25,125 bases of DNA from Rikenellaceae bacterium (GCA_900771005.1 CAAGMI010000113.1:1-25125), one strand, 5' to 3'; shown: positions 7,840 to 15,364, numbered from the stretch's first letter. A program made the numbers and translations. The notes: a model not told the origin generated them from the letters alone.

Positions 7840-8840
7840 ATTCGGCTTTGGTTACGGTCTTCGGATAATATATCATCTGTCAATTGGCGGCATAATTTTT
7901 CGTGCTTCCTGACCATAATCCCGCAGATTGAAGAGAACACTACCATTTCAAAAAGAATATATCCGAAGGGAATGTCAAGCAGGCAGAAGAGCACCAGCAT
8001 AATCGTCCTGAAGTTGAACGAGAGCAGTATTGCATATTTCATCAGAGGGAGCGAGCCGTCGTGGAAACGCATACGCAGGGATTCCGGAATATTCTCCAAT
8101 GAGCCGAATCGTTCACGGGCCACTTTCTTGAATTTCTGGAATTCCGGAGTGGTCCGTTCCTGAGCTTTCGTATAATCCAGATAGAGTTTCATACATATCT
8201 TCCACCAGAAATCCTTTTTCCAGTCAAGGCAGTCATATTTCTTCTGCAGGTCAGAAGAATCTTCAAACTCCCGGTTGCGATTTTTCAGAAAGAAAAGATG
8301 AGCCTGGATATAATAATCTATTTTCCGCATTTGAGATGCGAAGCAGATATACCCGGAAAAATGTGCCAGAACAACAAACGCTATCGCAAACAGGATGACA
8401 TTCTGATGCGTCGGAGGTATGCCGAACAGCGAAAATTCGATTGAATGGTATTTGACTATCCGGAAAAACAGCCCCCAGTAAATAAAAGGATAAAACAGAA
8501 AAGCCGCCGCTCCGTCCAGCATCCGCCCGAATGTGGACGACTTGCCTGTCATACGGGCCAACTGCCCGTCAGCATAGTCAAGTACTCCGCATAGAAACAT
8601 AAGCAAGGCTGCAATGATGTTGGAAATCAGACCATTCGCGCCTTCATAATGGGAGCTTCCGTGTACAAAGAAGAAAGAACTGCATATTCCGGCCAATATT
8701 GACAGGACTGAGACTGCGTTTGGATGCACCCCAAGCCTCGCAAACCCCTTGGCAAAAAGAAAACCTGTCGGCAGAGAAATATTCCTGCCAATCCAGCCTT
8801 CCACTTCATTTGATTTAAGTGAGGATTCGTAATTGTCCAT
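7827..8840 (-). CDS. CDP-alcohol phosphotransferase family membrane protein
   Basis: I choose the ATG giving 337 residues (MDNYESS...) because a -7 box at 8863-8871 lies just upstream; the longer reading frame would start upstream of that promoter. The family motif D-xx-DG-xx-AR-x8-G-xxx-D-xxx-D is visible as LDYADGQLARMTGKSSTFGR and then MLDGAAAF: Asp88, Asp91, Gly92, Ala95, Arg96, Gly105 and Asp109 are all present. The last aspartate, usually the proposed catalytic base, is Ala113. Several hydrophobic helices flank the motif. The family moves a phospho-alcohol from a CDP-alcohol to a lipid, or the reverse, in the inner membrane. The convergent nucleotidyltransferase fusion could provide the CDP-alcohol. 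The missing aspartate means that the activity may differ. Confidence 0.85.
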   Translation of the reverse strand: MDNYESSLKSNEVEGWIGRNISLPTGFLFAKGFARLGVHPNAVSVLSILAGICSSFFFVHGSSHYEGANGLISNIIAALLMFLCGVLDYADGQLARMTGKSSTFGRMLDGAAAFLFYPFIYWGLFFRIVKYHSIEFSLFGIPPTHQNVILFAIAFVVLAHFSGYICFASQMRKIDYYIQAHLFFLKNRNREFEDSSDLQKKYDCLDWKKDFWWKICMKLYLDYTKAQERTTPEFQKFKKVARERFGSLENIPESLRMRFHDGSLPLMKYAILLSFNFRTIMLVLFCLLDIPFGYILFEMVVFSSICGIMVRKHEKLCRQLTDDILSEDRNQSRICQS

Positions 8841-9063
8841 ATTTGCCCGAGTAAATATTGTTGCAAACTTACATAAAATCTCAGAAGTTTCCCCACCCCG
8901 TGTAAAAAAAGACATTCTATCTTTTGTTTGAGAGCGGCATCTCCCCTGTTCCAGCCATTGAAAAATATGCATTCTTGGAACATTTACGGATTCTCAGTGG
9001 GTAAAATCATATGTACAGACGGATGAACCAACTTACGCTTCACGCCTTCTAAGCTATCATGTT
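8841..9063. other. Non-coding gap and probable left edge of the plasmid-like region
   Basis: The 223 bases between the lipid genes and the mobilization operon contain the promoter above and nothing else that I can support. The change from chromosome-like genes to plasmid-like genes must lie here or close by. I compared it by eye with 22248-22551 and saw no direct repeat longer than about 6 bases. Confidence 0.4.
8863..8871 (-). promoter_or_regulatory. Bacteroidota -7 box for the CDP-alcohol phosphotransferase gene
   Basis: On the minus strand the bases read TAAGTTTGC, a full match to TAnnTTTG(C/T). The predicted start of transcription is about 15 bases before the chosen ATG at 8840. No clear TTG is seen at -33. 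The site decides the start codon of the gene. Confidence 0.6.
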
Positions 9064-9954
9064 TCATTCACCTTCTTTAATTGTAGTCCAGAATTTACTT
9101 TTGCTGTATTTATGAGCATCTTCTATACTACCTATCTTCAATTTCTTTGCATCTGCCACTGTTACTTTTCCATTCTTTTGAATATGTGAAACCATATCTT
9201 TATCATCATCATAAAGCCTCCACCAAACGACAGCTTCATTATTCTTAATTGAATATGTTACAATGATGATTCTTTGATTATCATATAATGGGGAAAGAAT
9301 ATTCTTGAAATAATCTCTGCTCTTTACAGCCTGTTCCCAATGCTCTACTGAATTCTTCGCATCCTCGATATCGCCGTTATTCCATTGTTCTCGAATTAAA
9401 TTATAGTAATCTCCGGGATTACTGTAATCATTCGCTATTGCGGCATTGTATGCCCTTTCTGCGTATGCTTCAACACTATTTTTTGATTGGCTGTCTGCCC
9501 ACAGGAAAAGTGCTGCACCTATCATTATAACAACAAAAAAGAAGATGGCCAGGAATGTACTGAACCTTGGTCCTCCTATTGTTACGATATTTCTTTGCTT
9601 CCGCGAAAGTTCCTTGTTCTTGATTTCCTGGTACTCGCTTCCCATGGTCCGTATCCATTCAGGAGTGTTTTGCGTTATCCGGATATCATCTTTCGTAATA
9701 TGGATATTCTTGTCCTGTATCGTTACAGGCTTCTGAAAGGCAGCTTTGGCATCCGTCAAAACTGTCTTGAATGAAGCCAATTCAGATTTAAATGAGGATA
9801 TTTCCGTTTTCATACCGGAAACATCATCTTTGATTTCCTTGATCTTCTCTGCGTTGGCTTTATCTCTCAAATCCTGTTTCCTCGAGTTCTCTATGAGACC
9901 TGGTATCTGATCCAGACCATCAAACAGTTTACCAAAATCAATATCTTCCGGCAT
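9064..9954 (-). CDS. Mobilization-operon membrane protein with coiled coil
   Basis: The 296-residue protein has three parts. Residues 20-75 are a charged, heptad-like coiled coil with Lys, Glu, Ser and Ala. Residues 131-153 form a single hydrophobic helix (FSTFLAIFFFVVIMIGAALF). Residues 155-296 form a soluble C-terminal domain with many Trp, Tyr and Asp residues. It is the last gene of a three-gene minus-strand operon, starting 2 bases after the relaxase stop, so it probably helps transfer. It might tether the relaxosome to the membrane or to a coupling protein. I do not recognise a named family. The position in the operon is the main evidence of function. Confidence 0.72.
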   Translation of the reverse strand: MPEDIDFGKLFDGLDQIPGLIENSRKQDLRDKANAEKIKEIKDDVSGMKTEISSFKSELASFKTVLTDAKAAFQKPVTIQDKNIHITKDDIRITQNTPEWIRTMGSEYQEIKNKELSRKQRNIVTIGGPRFSTFLAIFFFVVIMIGAALFLWADSQSKNSVEAYAERAYNAAIANDYSNPGDYYNLIREQWNNGDIEDAKNSVEHWEQAVKSRDYFKNILSPLYDNQRIIIVTYSIKNNEAVVWWRLYDDDKDMVSHIQKNGKVTVADAKKLKIGSIEDAHKYSKSKFWTTIKEGE

Positions 9955-9956
9955 AC

Positions 9957-11954
9957 CTAAAAATGTGGCCCTCCTTTGCCTTTATTATTCGATAATACAT
10001 TCTTATCCTGAATTTCCTGCATGGCCCTTCTTTGTGCCTCTTGTCTTGCCGCTTCCTGTGCGGCTTGTCTCTGTGCTGCCTGACGCTGGGCTTCCTCGGC
10101 CGCTTTACGCTGTGCCTCCTGCCGTGCTGCTTCCTGTGCTGCCTTAATCTGCATAGCGTTCTGTGTCGCATTCCGGGCCATCCTCACGCGCTGCGCTCTT
10201 TCAATCTCCTGGGCTGTCTTATATGCCGGTTTCTGATTAGTCACCCTTGCAAACTGCTCCAGGATCTGATGGTGGAAGTCCATCCCGAACTTACCTACAT
10301 TCATTTCAAACGGTGTATCTCCGCTCGCTGTGATGGTGATATCCTCCACGCCTCGGGTACTCTTTATTTCCTTGAAAGAAAGACCATGGTTCGCAAGGTT
10401 TTTCTGGAGCGAAGCTGCATCCTTGGAGTCCTTGAATACTGACAGTATTTCCGACTTCCTGGCATATGCGACAAGGCCGGCTTTCAGGCTGTTAGACTGC
10501 TTCTTTTCGGCAACGTGCTGGGCATATCCTTCCATAATGGATTTCATTGCCTGTTCCTTCGATTCCGGCTTATCAAGTGCAGCCTTCAGATTATTTATTT
10601 CAGTCTGGAGTGCCGTCTTGGCTTCCTTGTTCTCGACATAGACCTTCAGACGGTCAGCCTTATCCTGACGAAGTGCAGCCTGTTCAGCCTTCAATCCCTC
10701 GATGGAGTCCTTAATGGCGGCTGCCTGTGCACGAAGATCCTTCCGGGCTGCGATGGCCGCGCTGCGCTCTGCTTCTGCAATGGTGCATCCCACAAGGCCC
10801 ATAACTATACCAGCCACAGGATTCATAAAGAATACGAGAGTGGAAACAGCTTTAACAATACCCTTTGCGGAGGATGCTTTCTGAACATCATCCTGAAGGG
10901 CATTCATCTGACTATATACGTTCCGGAGGTTGTTGTACTTCTCCGTGATGGCTGCGCTGCATACACCATCGTTCTCCTTGGCCGTCTTATACAGGTTGAA
11001 GGATTTGTCGCAAGCTTCTTTGAGCCTGTTGTATTCCGGACGGTACTTGCTATGGTAGTCGTTCCAGAATTCATTTCTGCGACGCTGCTCACGCTTGGCA
11101 AGGGCCTCCTGGATCTTGTTTGAAGTCTCATGACGGATTTCATCAGCCTTCCTGGATATTTCCTCTTTGTCTGTCCGGGAAAGAAGAACGTCCATCTTAT
11201 GAGACTGTTCTTTCTTTTCGATTTCCGGGGTAATCTGGGCTTTCTGAGACTCCTTCTGTTCCTCTCCGCGTTTCTGTGCCAGGTAATATTCATAGGTCTC
11301 CGTGATGGCTCTATTGTAACCGAACATTTCATCGAAGACTTCTTCTGCTTTCTTGTAATAGGCGGTTCTCTCGAAGCCTCCCTTTACCGGCCCTTCTTTA
11401 GTTCCCCTGTGATTTGTCTTCGGTGAAAGCTGGAGCTTGTTATGAATATCCTTTCTGCTCGGCACTCCGTGTATATGTACTTGCAGCCCATCCTTACCCC
11501 CGCGATTCACGTGAATCTTCCAGAAAAGCATCAGATCTTCAGCGGATAGCGGCCTTGTTATAGGATTACCATTTTCATCATGGCCGATTATGACTTCCTT
11601 ATTGAAGTTCTCAGCGTATGCCTGTGACATTGCCAAAGCATACTTCTTGCAGCCTTCAATAATTTCTTCGTCCGTGGTCCCCATAGCCCGTAATTCATTC
11701 TGGGAAGGATTGAGGTCCAGATGGAAGAACTTGGCATCCTCGTAATGGAGCTTCTTATGATTACGGTCGAGTTTCTGAATGACCTCTCCATCCGACACCT
11801 CGATTCCCATAGCATTGAAGAATGGAAGAATTTCAAGTCCGGCGGCAAGCCTTTCCGCATCCTCATGCTTGAGATATTCAACGAGTGCAGCGCTGCTTCC
11901 GGTGTTTGCATAAACGCCGGAATTCTTGCCGCCTCCTTGAATTTGCACATTCAT
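9957..11954 (-). CDS. Relaxase / mobilization protein with a long coiled-coil tail
   Basis: The 665-residue protein has an N-terminal nuclease-like domain of about 210 residues and a long helical tail. The domain contains GSSAALVEYL (19-28), FFHLDLNPS (76-84) and a histidine cluster His148, His160, His162 in HVNRGGKDGLQVHIHGVPSR, which resembles the metal-binding HUH motif of MobP/MobV-type relaxases. The neighbourhood, a small DNA-binding protein 3 bases upstream and a folded non-coding region beyond it, is that of a mobilization operon. A hydrophobic patch at about residues 370-395 (KAVSTLVFFMNPVAGIVMGL) sits within the tail. Residues from about 595 are repeats of Ala, Gln, Glu and Arg. The catalytic tyrosine cannot be assigned safely. 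It resembles what I recall as the DUF5712 group of Bacteroides proteins. Confidence 0.8.
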   Translation of the reverse strand: MNVQIQGGGKNSGVYANTGSSAALVEYLKHEDAERLAAGLEILPFFNAMGIEVSDGEVIQKLDRNHKKLHYEDAKFFHLDLNPSQNELRAMGTTDEEIIEGCKKYALAMSQAYAENFNKEVIIGHDENGNPITRPLSAEDLMLFWKIHVNRGGKDGLQVHIHGVPSRKDIHNKLQLSPKTNHRGTKEGPVKGGFERTAYYKKAEEVFDEMFGYNRAITETYEYYLAQKRGEEQKESQKAQITPEIEKKEQSHKMDVLLSRTDKEEISRKADEIRHETSNKIQEALAKREQRRRNEFWNDYHSKYRPEYNRLKEACDKSFNLYKTAKENDGVCSAAITEKYNNLRNVYSQMNALQDDVQKASSAKGIVKAVSTLVFFMNPVAGIVMGLVGCTIAEAERSAAIAARKDLRAQAAAIKDSIEGLKAEQAALRQDKADRLKVYVENKEAKTALQTEINNLKAALDKPESKEQAMKSIMEGYAQHVAEKKQSNSLKAGLVAYARKSEILSVFKDSKDAASLQKNLANHGLSFKEIKSTRGVEDITITASGDTPFEMNVGKFGMDFHHQILEQFARVTNQKPAYKTAQEIERAQRVRMARNATQNAMQIKAAQEAARQEAQRKAAEEAQRQAAQRQAAQEAARQEAQRRAMQEIQDKNVLSNNKGKGGPHF
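10018..10153 (-). repeat. Imperfect tandem repeat encoding the Ala/Gln/Arg-rich relaxase tail
   Basis: The tail is built from variants of AQEAARQEAQRKAAEEAQRQ and AAQRQAAQEAARQEAQRR. In the DNA (plus strand) short units such as gctgcttcctgtgctgcctt recur with small changes. The pattern suggests growth by slippage, and predicts a long charged helix. Confidence 0.7.
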
Positions 11955-11957
11955 AAT

Positions 11958-12335
11958 CTACTCCAGATTTTCAAGCTGTGTTGCGATGTTTGAAAGTAAA
12001 GTCTTGTTGTCCGCTGTATTTTTGGCTATGGTAGTCAAATATACTTTTTCTTGTTGTTGGATAAAACCTATGACTCTGTTCACGTCCTTGGTGATCTGCT
12101 TCGACAAAGCATCAGTCAGGACATTCATATCAATCTGTCCGGGCATTGCCTGGGTCTGAGGCTCTGCCGTGTTCGTAGCGGAGCGCTTATGACTGCGGCG
12201 GTAGGACTCGACCAGACGGGCGAGTACTTCGCGTTGGGTGAGGCCGAGTCTCTCGGCCTCGGCTGCGACAAATTCACGAGTGGATTTGTCACAGCTTAGT
12301 GTGGTTGTTTTACGCTTATTTGCAGTGTCCTTCAT
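11958..12335 (-). CDS. Mobilization accessory DNA-binding protein (BfmA/BtgA-like)
   Basis: I choose the second ATG (125 residues, MKDTANKRKT...) because the -7 box at 12339-12347 lies between it and the first ATG. The N-terminal half, TTTLSCDKSTREFVAAEAER then LGLTQREVLARLVESYR, has the strand-helix-helix look of small DNA-binding mobilization proteins. The C-terminal half (MNVLTDALSKQITKDVNRVI) is a helical, probably oligomerising segment. It is the first gene of the mobilization operon and faces the folded region at 12405-12720. The likely role is binding oriT and recruiting the relaxase, with possible control of its own promoter through the inverted repeat at 12360-12376. The family name is from general resemblance; the role from context. 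Confidence 0.72.
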   Translation of the reverse strand: MKDTANKRKTTTLSCDKSTREFVAAEAERLGLTQREVLARLVESYRRSHKRSATNTAEPQTQAMPGQIDMNVLTDALSKQITKDVNRVIGFIQQQEKVYLTTIAKNTADNKTLLSNIATQLENLE

Positions 12336-12338
12336 ACT

Positions 12339-12376
12339 GCAAATATACAAAAATTTTAGTTATAACAACGTTATAA
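12339..12376 (-). promoter_or_regulatory. Promoter and operator-like palindrome of the mobilization operon
   Basis: The minus strand has -7 box TATATTTGC (12347-12339) and a GTTG whose TTG is at 12368-12366, spaced by 18 bases. A perfect inverted repeat TTATAAC-AAC-GTTATAA (12360-12376) covers the -33 element. Only three bases separate the -7 box from the ATG, so the transcript may have almost no leader. Confidence 0.6.
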
Positions 12377-12404
12377 TTGAAATTTTGCGTAAAACGGCCA
12401 CACA

Positions 12405-12720
12405 GCCCCCTGCAAGGGCAAGACAAGAACACCGTGTGCGGTGTTCCGTCTTGCTCCACTTATACGGTGGACTTGAGCGCCCCTGCGGTGCGAAGGTGCT
12501 GCGTATAGGTGGACCGAATTAGTCGAGTGCAACGAGACGTAATGAGGGGTTTGCCGACAGCATCACCGAACCGGTTTATCGGTGAAGGGGAAGCGGCCGG
12601 ATCACGAAGTTGCGTGGAGTGTTCCGGCACCGACAGCCAGCGGTCTGGAGGTAGCGGTGAAGTCGGCTCATTCAACCCACCGATGAAGAAAGAAGTACGG
12701 ACCATTTGAGGGTTGCTGCG
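12405..12720. other. Highly folded GC-rich non-coding region, candidate oriT or structured RNA
   Basis: This stretch lies between divergent mobilization-type genes and is richer in G and C than its flanks. Several stems can be read. At 12418-12454 gcaagac and gaacacc pair with ggtgttc and gtcttgc. At 12455-12466 and 12502-12513 a 12-base arm pairs with one T-G mismatch (a wobble in RNA), starting right after the first stem. TCACCGA and TCGGTGA pair at 12563-12585. GCCGGA and TCCGGC pair at 12596-12628. CCGAC and GTCGG pair at 12630-12666 around an inner CCAG/CTGG stem. CAACCC and GGGTTG pair at 12673-12715. The short open frames crossing it look like chance. Position suggests oriT; the number and stacking of stems also fit an RNA. 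Confidence 0.55.
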
Positions 12721-12796
12721 CCGGTGTCCTTTCTTCTTTTCATCTTTTCCTCTACCAGCGAGTCAGATATTATGGCGTCAAATTACTTTCCCTTTC

Positions 12797-12828
12797 TTGA
12801 AATACTACAATAGTATTTTTATATTTGT
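12797..12828 (+). promoter_or_regulatory. Promoter with a perfect palindrome between -33 and -7
   Basis: TTG at 12797-12799 and TATATTTGT at 12820-12828 are separated by 20 bases. The palindrome AAATACTA-CAA-TAGTATTT (12800-12818) fills the spacer exactly. A protein bound there would block the promoter, so autoregulation by the DNA-binding-like product encoded just downstream is likely. Confidence 0.6.
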
Positions 12829-12852
12829 CTATCAATTATAGAACTGTGCCGT

Positions 12853-13467
12853 ATGACAAAATTTGCTGAAAGGAAGAAGAAATGGGGTACTGAAATGGTC
12901 TTCAAGTCTATCAGTCTGCCCGAAAATATCATTGCGAAATTGAAACTTCTGAAGGAGCAATATGAGGCCCATTATAATCGACAGGTTTCTTACGGTGAAA
13001 TCTTTGAACGCCTGTTCTCCCCTATTGCCCTCGGTAATGTGGACCCCGGTGTGTATTCAAGTTTTGCATCTGCCTTGAAGTCACGGGCTGAACTCGATGA
13101 ACTTGTAACGAGATCAACAAAGGGGATTATTGATAACTCTGCCGAACGAGAGGATAATAACGATAACAGCATCCGTGAAGAAGAGATCAACAAAGAACAG
13201 CAAGCCGTTACTGAAAAGGAAGCACGTTGTATAGAAATCATCAGGAAGGCAGATCCCGAACGCCCGAAGCCTTCATGGTGGGCTACCGATGAATGGTACG
13301 TCAATCCGGACACCGGGAAGTACTATGCTGTGCTGAAGGGCAAAGAAGGGAAGTCTGACTATGCCAGGACAGACGGTGAAGTTCTTGGCCAGGTCTTCTG
13401 TTCGGAAAATCTGATGTTATCAGAAGAATGCGGTTTTCTTCGGGTGAAGGTGCCTTTCCAAATATAA
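12853..13467 (+). CDS. Unknown protein with ribbon-helix-helix-like N-terminus
   Basis: I do not recognise this 204-residue protein as a named family. Residues 15-55 (MVFKSISLPENIIAKLKLLK, then VSYGEIFERLF) have the strand-helix-turn-helix rhythm of ribbon-helix-helix DNA-binding proteins. Residues 85-135 are charged and probably disordered or helical (EREDNNDNSIREEEINKEQQ). Residues 145-204 form a compact C-terminal domain with WWATDEWYVNPDTGKYYAVLKG. Its promoter carries a palindrome in the spacer, which may be its own operator. It is divergent from the mobilization operon, with the folded region between them. It might be a second relaxosome protein or a copy or transfer regulator. Confidence 0.7.
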   Translation: MTKFAERKKKWGTEMVFKSISLPENIIAKLKLLKEQYEAHYNRQVSYGEIFERLFSPIALGNVDPGVYSSFASALKSRAELDELVTRSTKGIIDNSAEREDNNDNSIREEEINKEQQAVTEKEARCIEIIRKADPERPKPSWWATDEWYVNPDTGKYYAVLKGKEGKSDYARTDGEVLGQVFCSENLMLSEECGFLRVKVPFQI

Positions 13468-13478
13468 ATCATATAATA

Positions 13479-13531
13479 TTTGATATTTCAGTTATTTTAT
13501 AGTATTTTTGCCGAAAATAGTTGATATATCA
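13479..13531 (+). promoter_or_regulatory. hipBA promoter with two operator-like repeats
   Basis: A TTTG (13479-13482) and TATTTTTGC (13503-13511) spaced by 20 bases form the promoter. Two related sites, TGATATTTCA (13481-13490) and the perfect palindrome TGATATATCA (13522-13531), lie 41 bases apart, one on the -33 element and one after the start of transcription. Both are followed by GTTAT. This is a natural target for the HTH antitoxin. Confidence 0.6.
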
Positions 13532-13553
13532 GTTATCATATAAGGGTGGCAGT

Positions 13554-13820
13554 ATGACAAATTTCGACACGATTGCTCTGTTGGGCCAGAGATTCAAAGC
13601 TTATAGGAAGGCCCTTCATATGTCACAGAAACAGCTGCATAATAAGACAGGAGTGTCCCTGTTCACGATAAGCAGCTTTGAGAACGGCAAGGGACAGGGG
13701 CTTTCCCTCTCCCACTTGCTTTCTCTTCTGAATGCCCTGGAAATTGGAAACACCTTTATGGATTTGATTCCTGACATCCCTTCAATAGATCCTGAAAAGA
13801 TGTGGAACAAGAAAAGATAG
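13554..13820 (+). CDS. hipB: HipB-like HTH antitoxin and repressor
   Basis: I choose the internal ATG (88 residues, MTNFDTIALL...) because the longer frame would start inside the operator and has no better start signal. Residues 7-65 are an XRE/Cro-type helix-turn-helix: FKAYRKALHMSQKQLHNKTG then VSLFTISSFENGKGQGLSLS, with the 'S-Q-x-x-L' and 'I-S-x-x-E-N-G' marks of the family. The end, MWNKKR, is short and basic. Three bases separate its stop from the HipA gene. The expected role is to bind and inhibit the HipA-type kinase and to repress the pair from the repeats at 13481-13531. Other HTH regulators look alike, but the HipA neighbour settles it. Confidence 0.88.
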   Translation: MTNFDTIALLGQRFKAYRKALHMSQKQLHNKTGVSLFTISSFENGKGQGLSLSHLLSLLNALEIGNTFMDLIPDIPSIDPEKMWNKKR

Positions 13821-13823
13821 GCC

Positions 13824-15101
13824 ATGGAAAATACTGTAAAGATTACCCTATGGGACCACACGGTCGGATATCTCACTTGGGATAGTTCTGACTGGCGAAA
13901 AGAGACGTCCGTATTCAAATTCGACAGTTCCTTCCTTGAAAAGGGGCTGGACATATCTCCCCTGCAGATGTCAATCAATTCACCGGCAAGAAAGGCGGGC
14001 ATACCGCTCAGGGGCAGCAATCCCAAGGATGTCTTCAAGGGACTTCCTCCTGTATTCGCCGACTCACTGCCGGATCATTGGGGCAACAGCATCTTCAGGG
14101 CCTGGGCGAAGGAGCACGGCATCTCGATGAAAAGGATATCTCCGGTGGATCTTCTGGCTTTTGTCGGAAGGAGAGCCATGGGAGCACTCGAATATCATCC
14201 TTCACTTGTAGGATATGAAGATGAAGCCTGTGAAGTCAATATCCAGGAACTCTATTCGTTTGCCAAAAGCGTACTGGACGAGAAGACAAAGCTGACGTTC
14301 TCTTCTGACAGGGAACTGCTCTGGCAGGATCTGGTCAAGCTCGGGACCTCTCCCGGGGGAAAAAGACCGAAGGCGCTGATTGCGATAAATAAGACAACGG
14401 GAGAAATTAAGTCAGGGCAGGCCCTGCTCCCTCCGGAATACGACTATTACATCCTCAAGTACGACAATGAATCTGACGCCTTCCCTTATGCCAGGATGGA
14501 GTATGTATATTGGCGCTTATGCAGGGATGCCGGAATAGAGATAAGCGACTCTGAACTGAGGCGCTTTGAGACGGCAAGCCATTTCATCACCAAGAGGTTC
14601 GACAGGGGTCCGGAGGGAAAGGTGCATATGCAGTCGCTTCTCGCTATGGCCGGAGACATCGTTTCCTACGAAGAGGCCTTTGATACTATGAGGAAGCTTG
14701 ATCTTGAATACTCAGATTTCGAGCAGCTGTACAGGAGAATGGTATTCAATGTCCTGGCTGGAAATATTGATGACCACTCCAGGAACTTCTCCTTTGTCAT
14801 GGATAAATCCGGGAAGTGGTCTCTGGCCCCGGCATACGATATGGTTTACAGTATCGATCCCTCGGTCCTGGAAGTCCAGAAAGGACAGTTCCTCAGCATC
14901 TGCGGAAAGAAATCGGGAATAACAAGGGAGGATATGATATCAGTAGGCCGTCAGTATGACATAAACAGGCCTGGAGAAATAATCGAGAAAACACAGGACA
15001 TTCTTCTGAAGTTACATGATTATATGAAAGAGGAAGGCATCGATGAGTCCGTATGGAAAATGGTTTCGGCGGAATTGAAATCAAAGTCAATTGTAAAGTA
15101 A
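13824..15101 (+). CDS. hipA: HipA-family serine/threonine kinase toxin
   Basis: The 425-residue product is near the E. coli HipA length of 440. The Ser/Thr- and Gly-rich loop TSPGGKRPKALI corresponds to the family's 'S-x-G-G-x-x-x-K' region with the ATP-binding lysine. The catalytic core reads FNVLAGNIDDHSRNFSF, the family's 'N-x-x-x-x-N-x-D-x-H-x-x-N-x-x' pattern, and LAPAYDM is the metal-binding Asp segment. Known HipA kinases phosphorylate a target such as glutamyl-tRNA synthetase and arrest growth until HipB acts; the target here is not known. It follows the HipB gene by three bases. On a plasmid such a pair would help maintenance. The Phd-type antitoxin gene ends 13 bases after, on the other strand. 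Confidence 0.93.
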   Translation: MENTVKITLWDHTVGYLTWDSSDWRKETSVFKFDSSFLEKGLDISPLQMSINSPARKAGIPLRGSNPKDVFKGLPPVFADSLPDHWGNSIFRAWAKEHGISMKRISPVDLLAFVGRRAMGALEYHPSLVGYEDEACEVNIQELYSFAKSVLDEKTKLTFSSDRELLWQDLVKLGTSPGGKRPKALIAINKTTGEIKSGQALLPPEYDYYILKYDNESDAFPYARMEYVYWRLCRDAGIEISDSELRRFETASHFITKRFDRGPEGKVHMQSLLAMAGDIVSYEEAFDTMRKLDLEYSDFEQLYRRMVFNVLAGNIDDHSRNFSFVMDKSGKWSLAPAYDMVYSIDPSVLEVQKGQFLSICGKKSGITREDMISVGRQYDINRPGEIIEKTQDILLKLHDYMKEEGIDESVWKMVSAELKSKSIVK

Positions 15102-15114
15102 ACGAATGAAATCC

Positions 15115-15342
15115 TTAAAGCAGCACTCCTGTTTCTACAGCACTCCCCTCCCCTTTCTCCGTAATCAGTTTGTCCGGCTCTTTACCATAGCCTGATTTGA
15201 TGTTTTGTACGTCCCCTACGGGGACGGGTGTAATCATCAAAAGCTGGCCGCCCGGCCTGGTGACATATACGGTTTCTTCCCTTGCACAGGAAAGATAGTG
15301 ATTCAAGTTCGCCCTGAAAGCCTTTGTAGTTACGATTTTCAT
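15115..15342 (-). CDS. Phd/YefM-type antitoxin without a visible toxin
   Basis: The 75-residue product starts at MKIVTTKAFRANLNHYLSCA, which matches the Phd/YefM fold in which the first strand and helix 'x-x-x-T-x-x-x-F-R-x-x-L-x-x-x-L' are followed by VYVTRPGGQLLMITPVP, the strand pair of these antitoxins. I prefer this ATG to one four codons earlier because the family starts with the same Met-Lys. The usual partner would be a RelE/Doc/YoeB toxin directly downstream, but the gene runs into the end of hipA. It is therefore solitary. Its C-terminus (GEGSAVETGVLL) is short, so the toxin-binding tail may be reduced. Confidence 0.78.
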   Translation of the reverse strand: MKIVTTKAFRANLNHYLSCAREETVYVTRPGGQLLMITPVPVGDVQNIKSGYGKEPDKLITEKGEGSAVETGVLL

Positions 15343-15364
15343 AAAAGCACACATTTTGTCAAAT

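Noticed and set aside
8841..8972. Longer N-terminus of the CDP-alcohol phosphotransferase
   Set aside because: The extra 44 residues are not membrane-like or conserved-looking, and the -7 box lies inside this stretch, downstream of that start.
12460..12709. Short open frames on both strands in the GC-rich region
   Set aside because: They cross several strong stems, have no start signal and give low-complexity proteins; the region is better read as non-coding.
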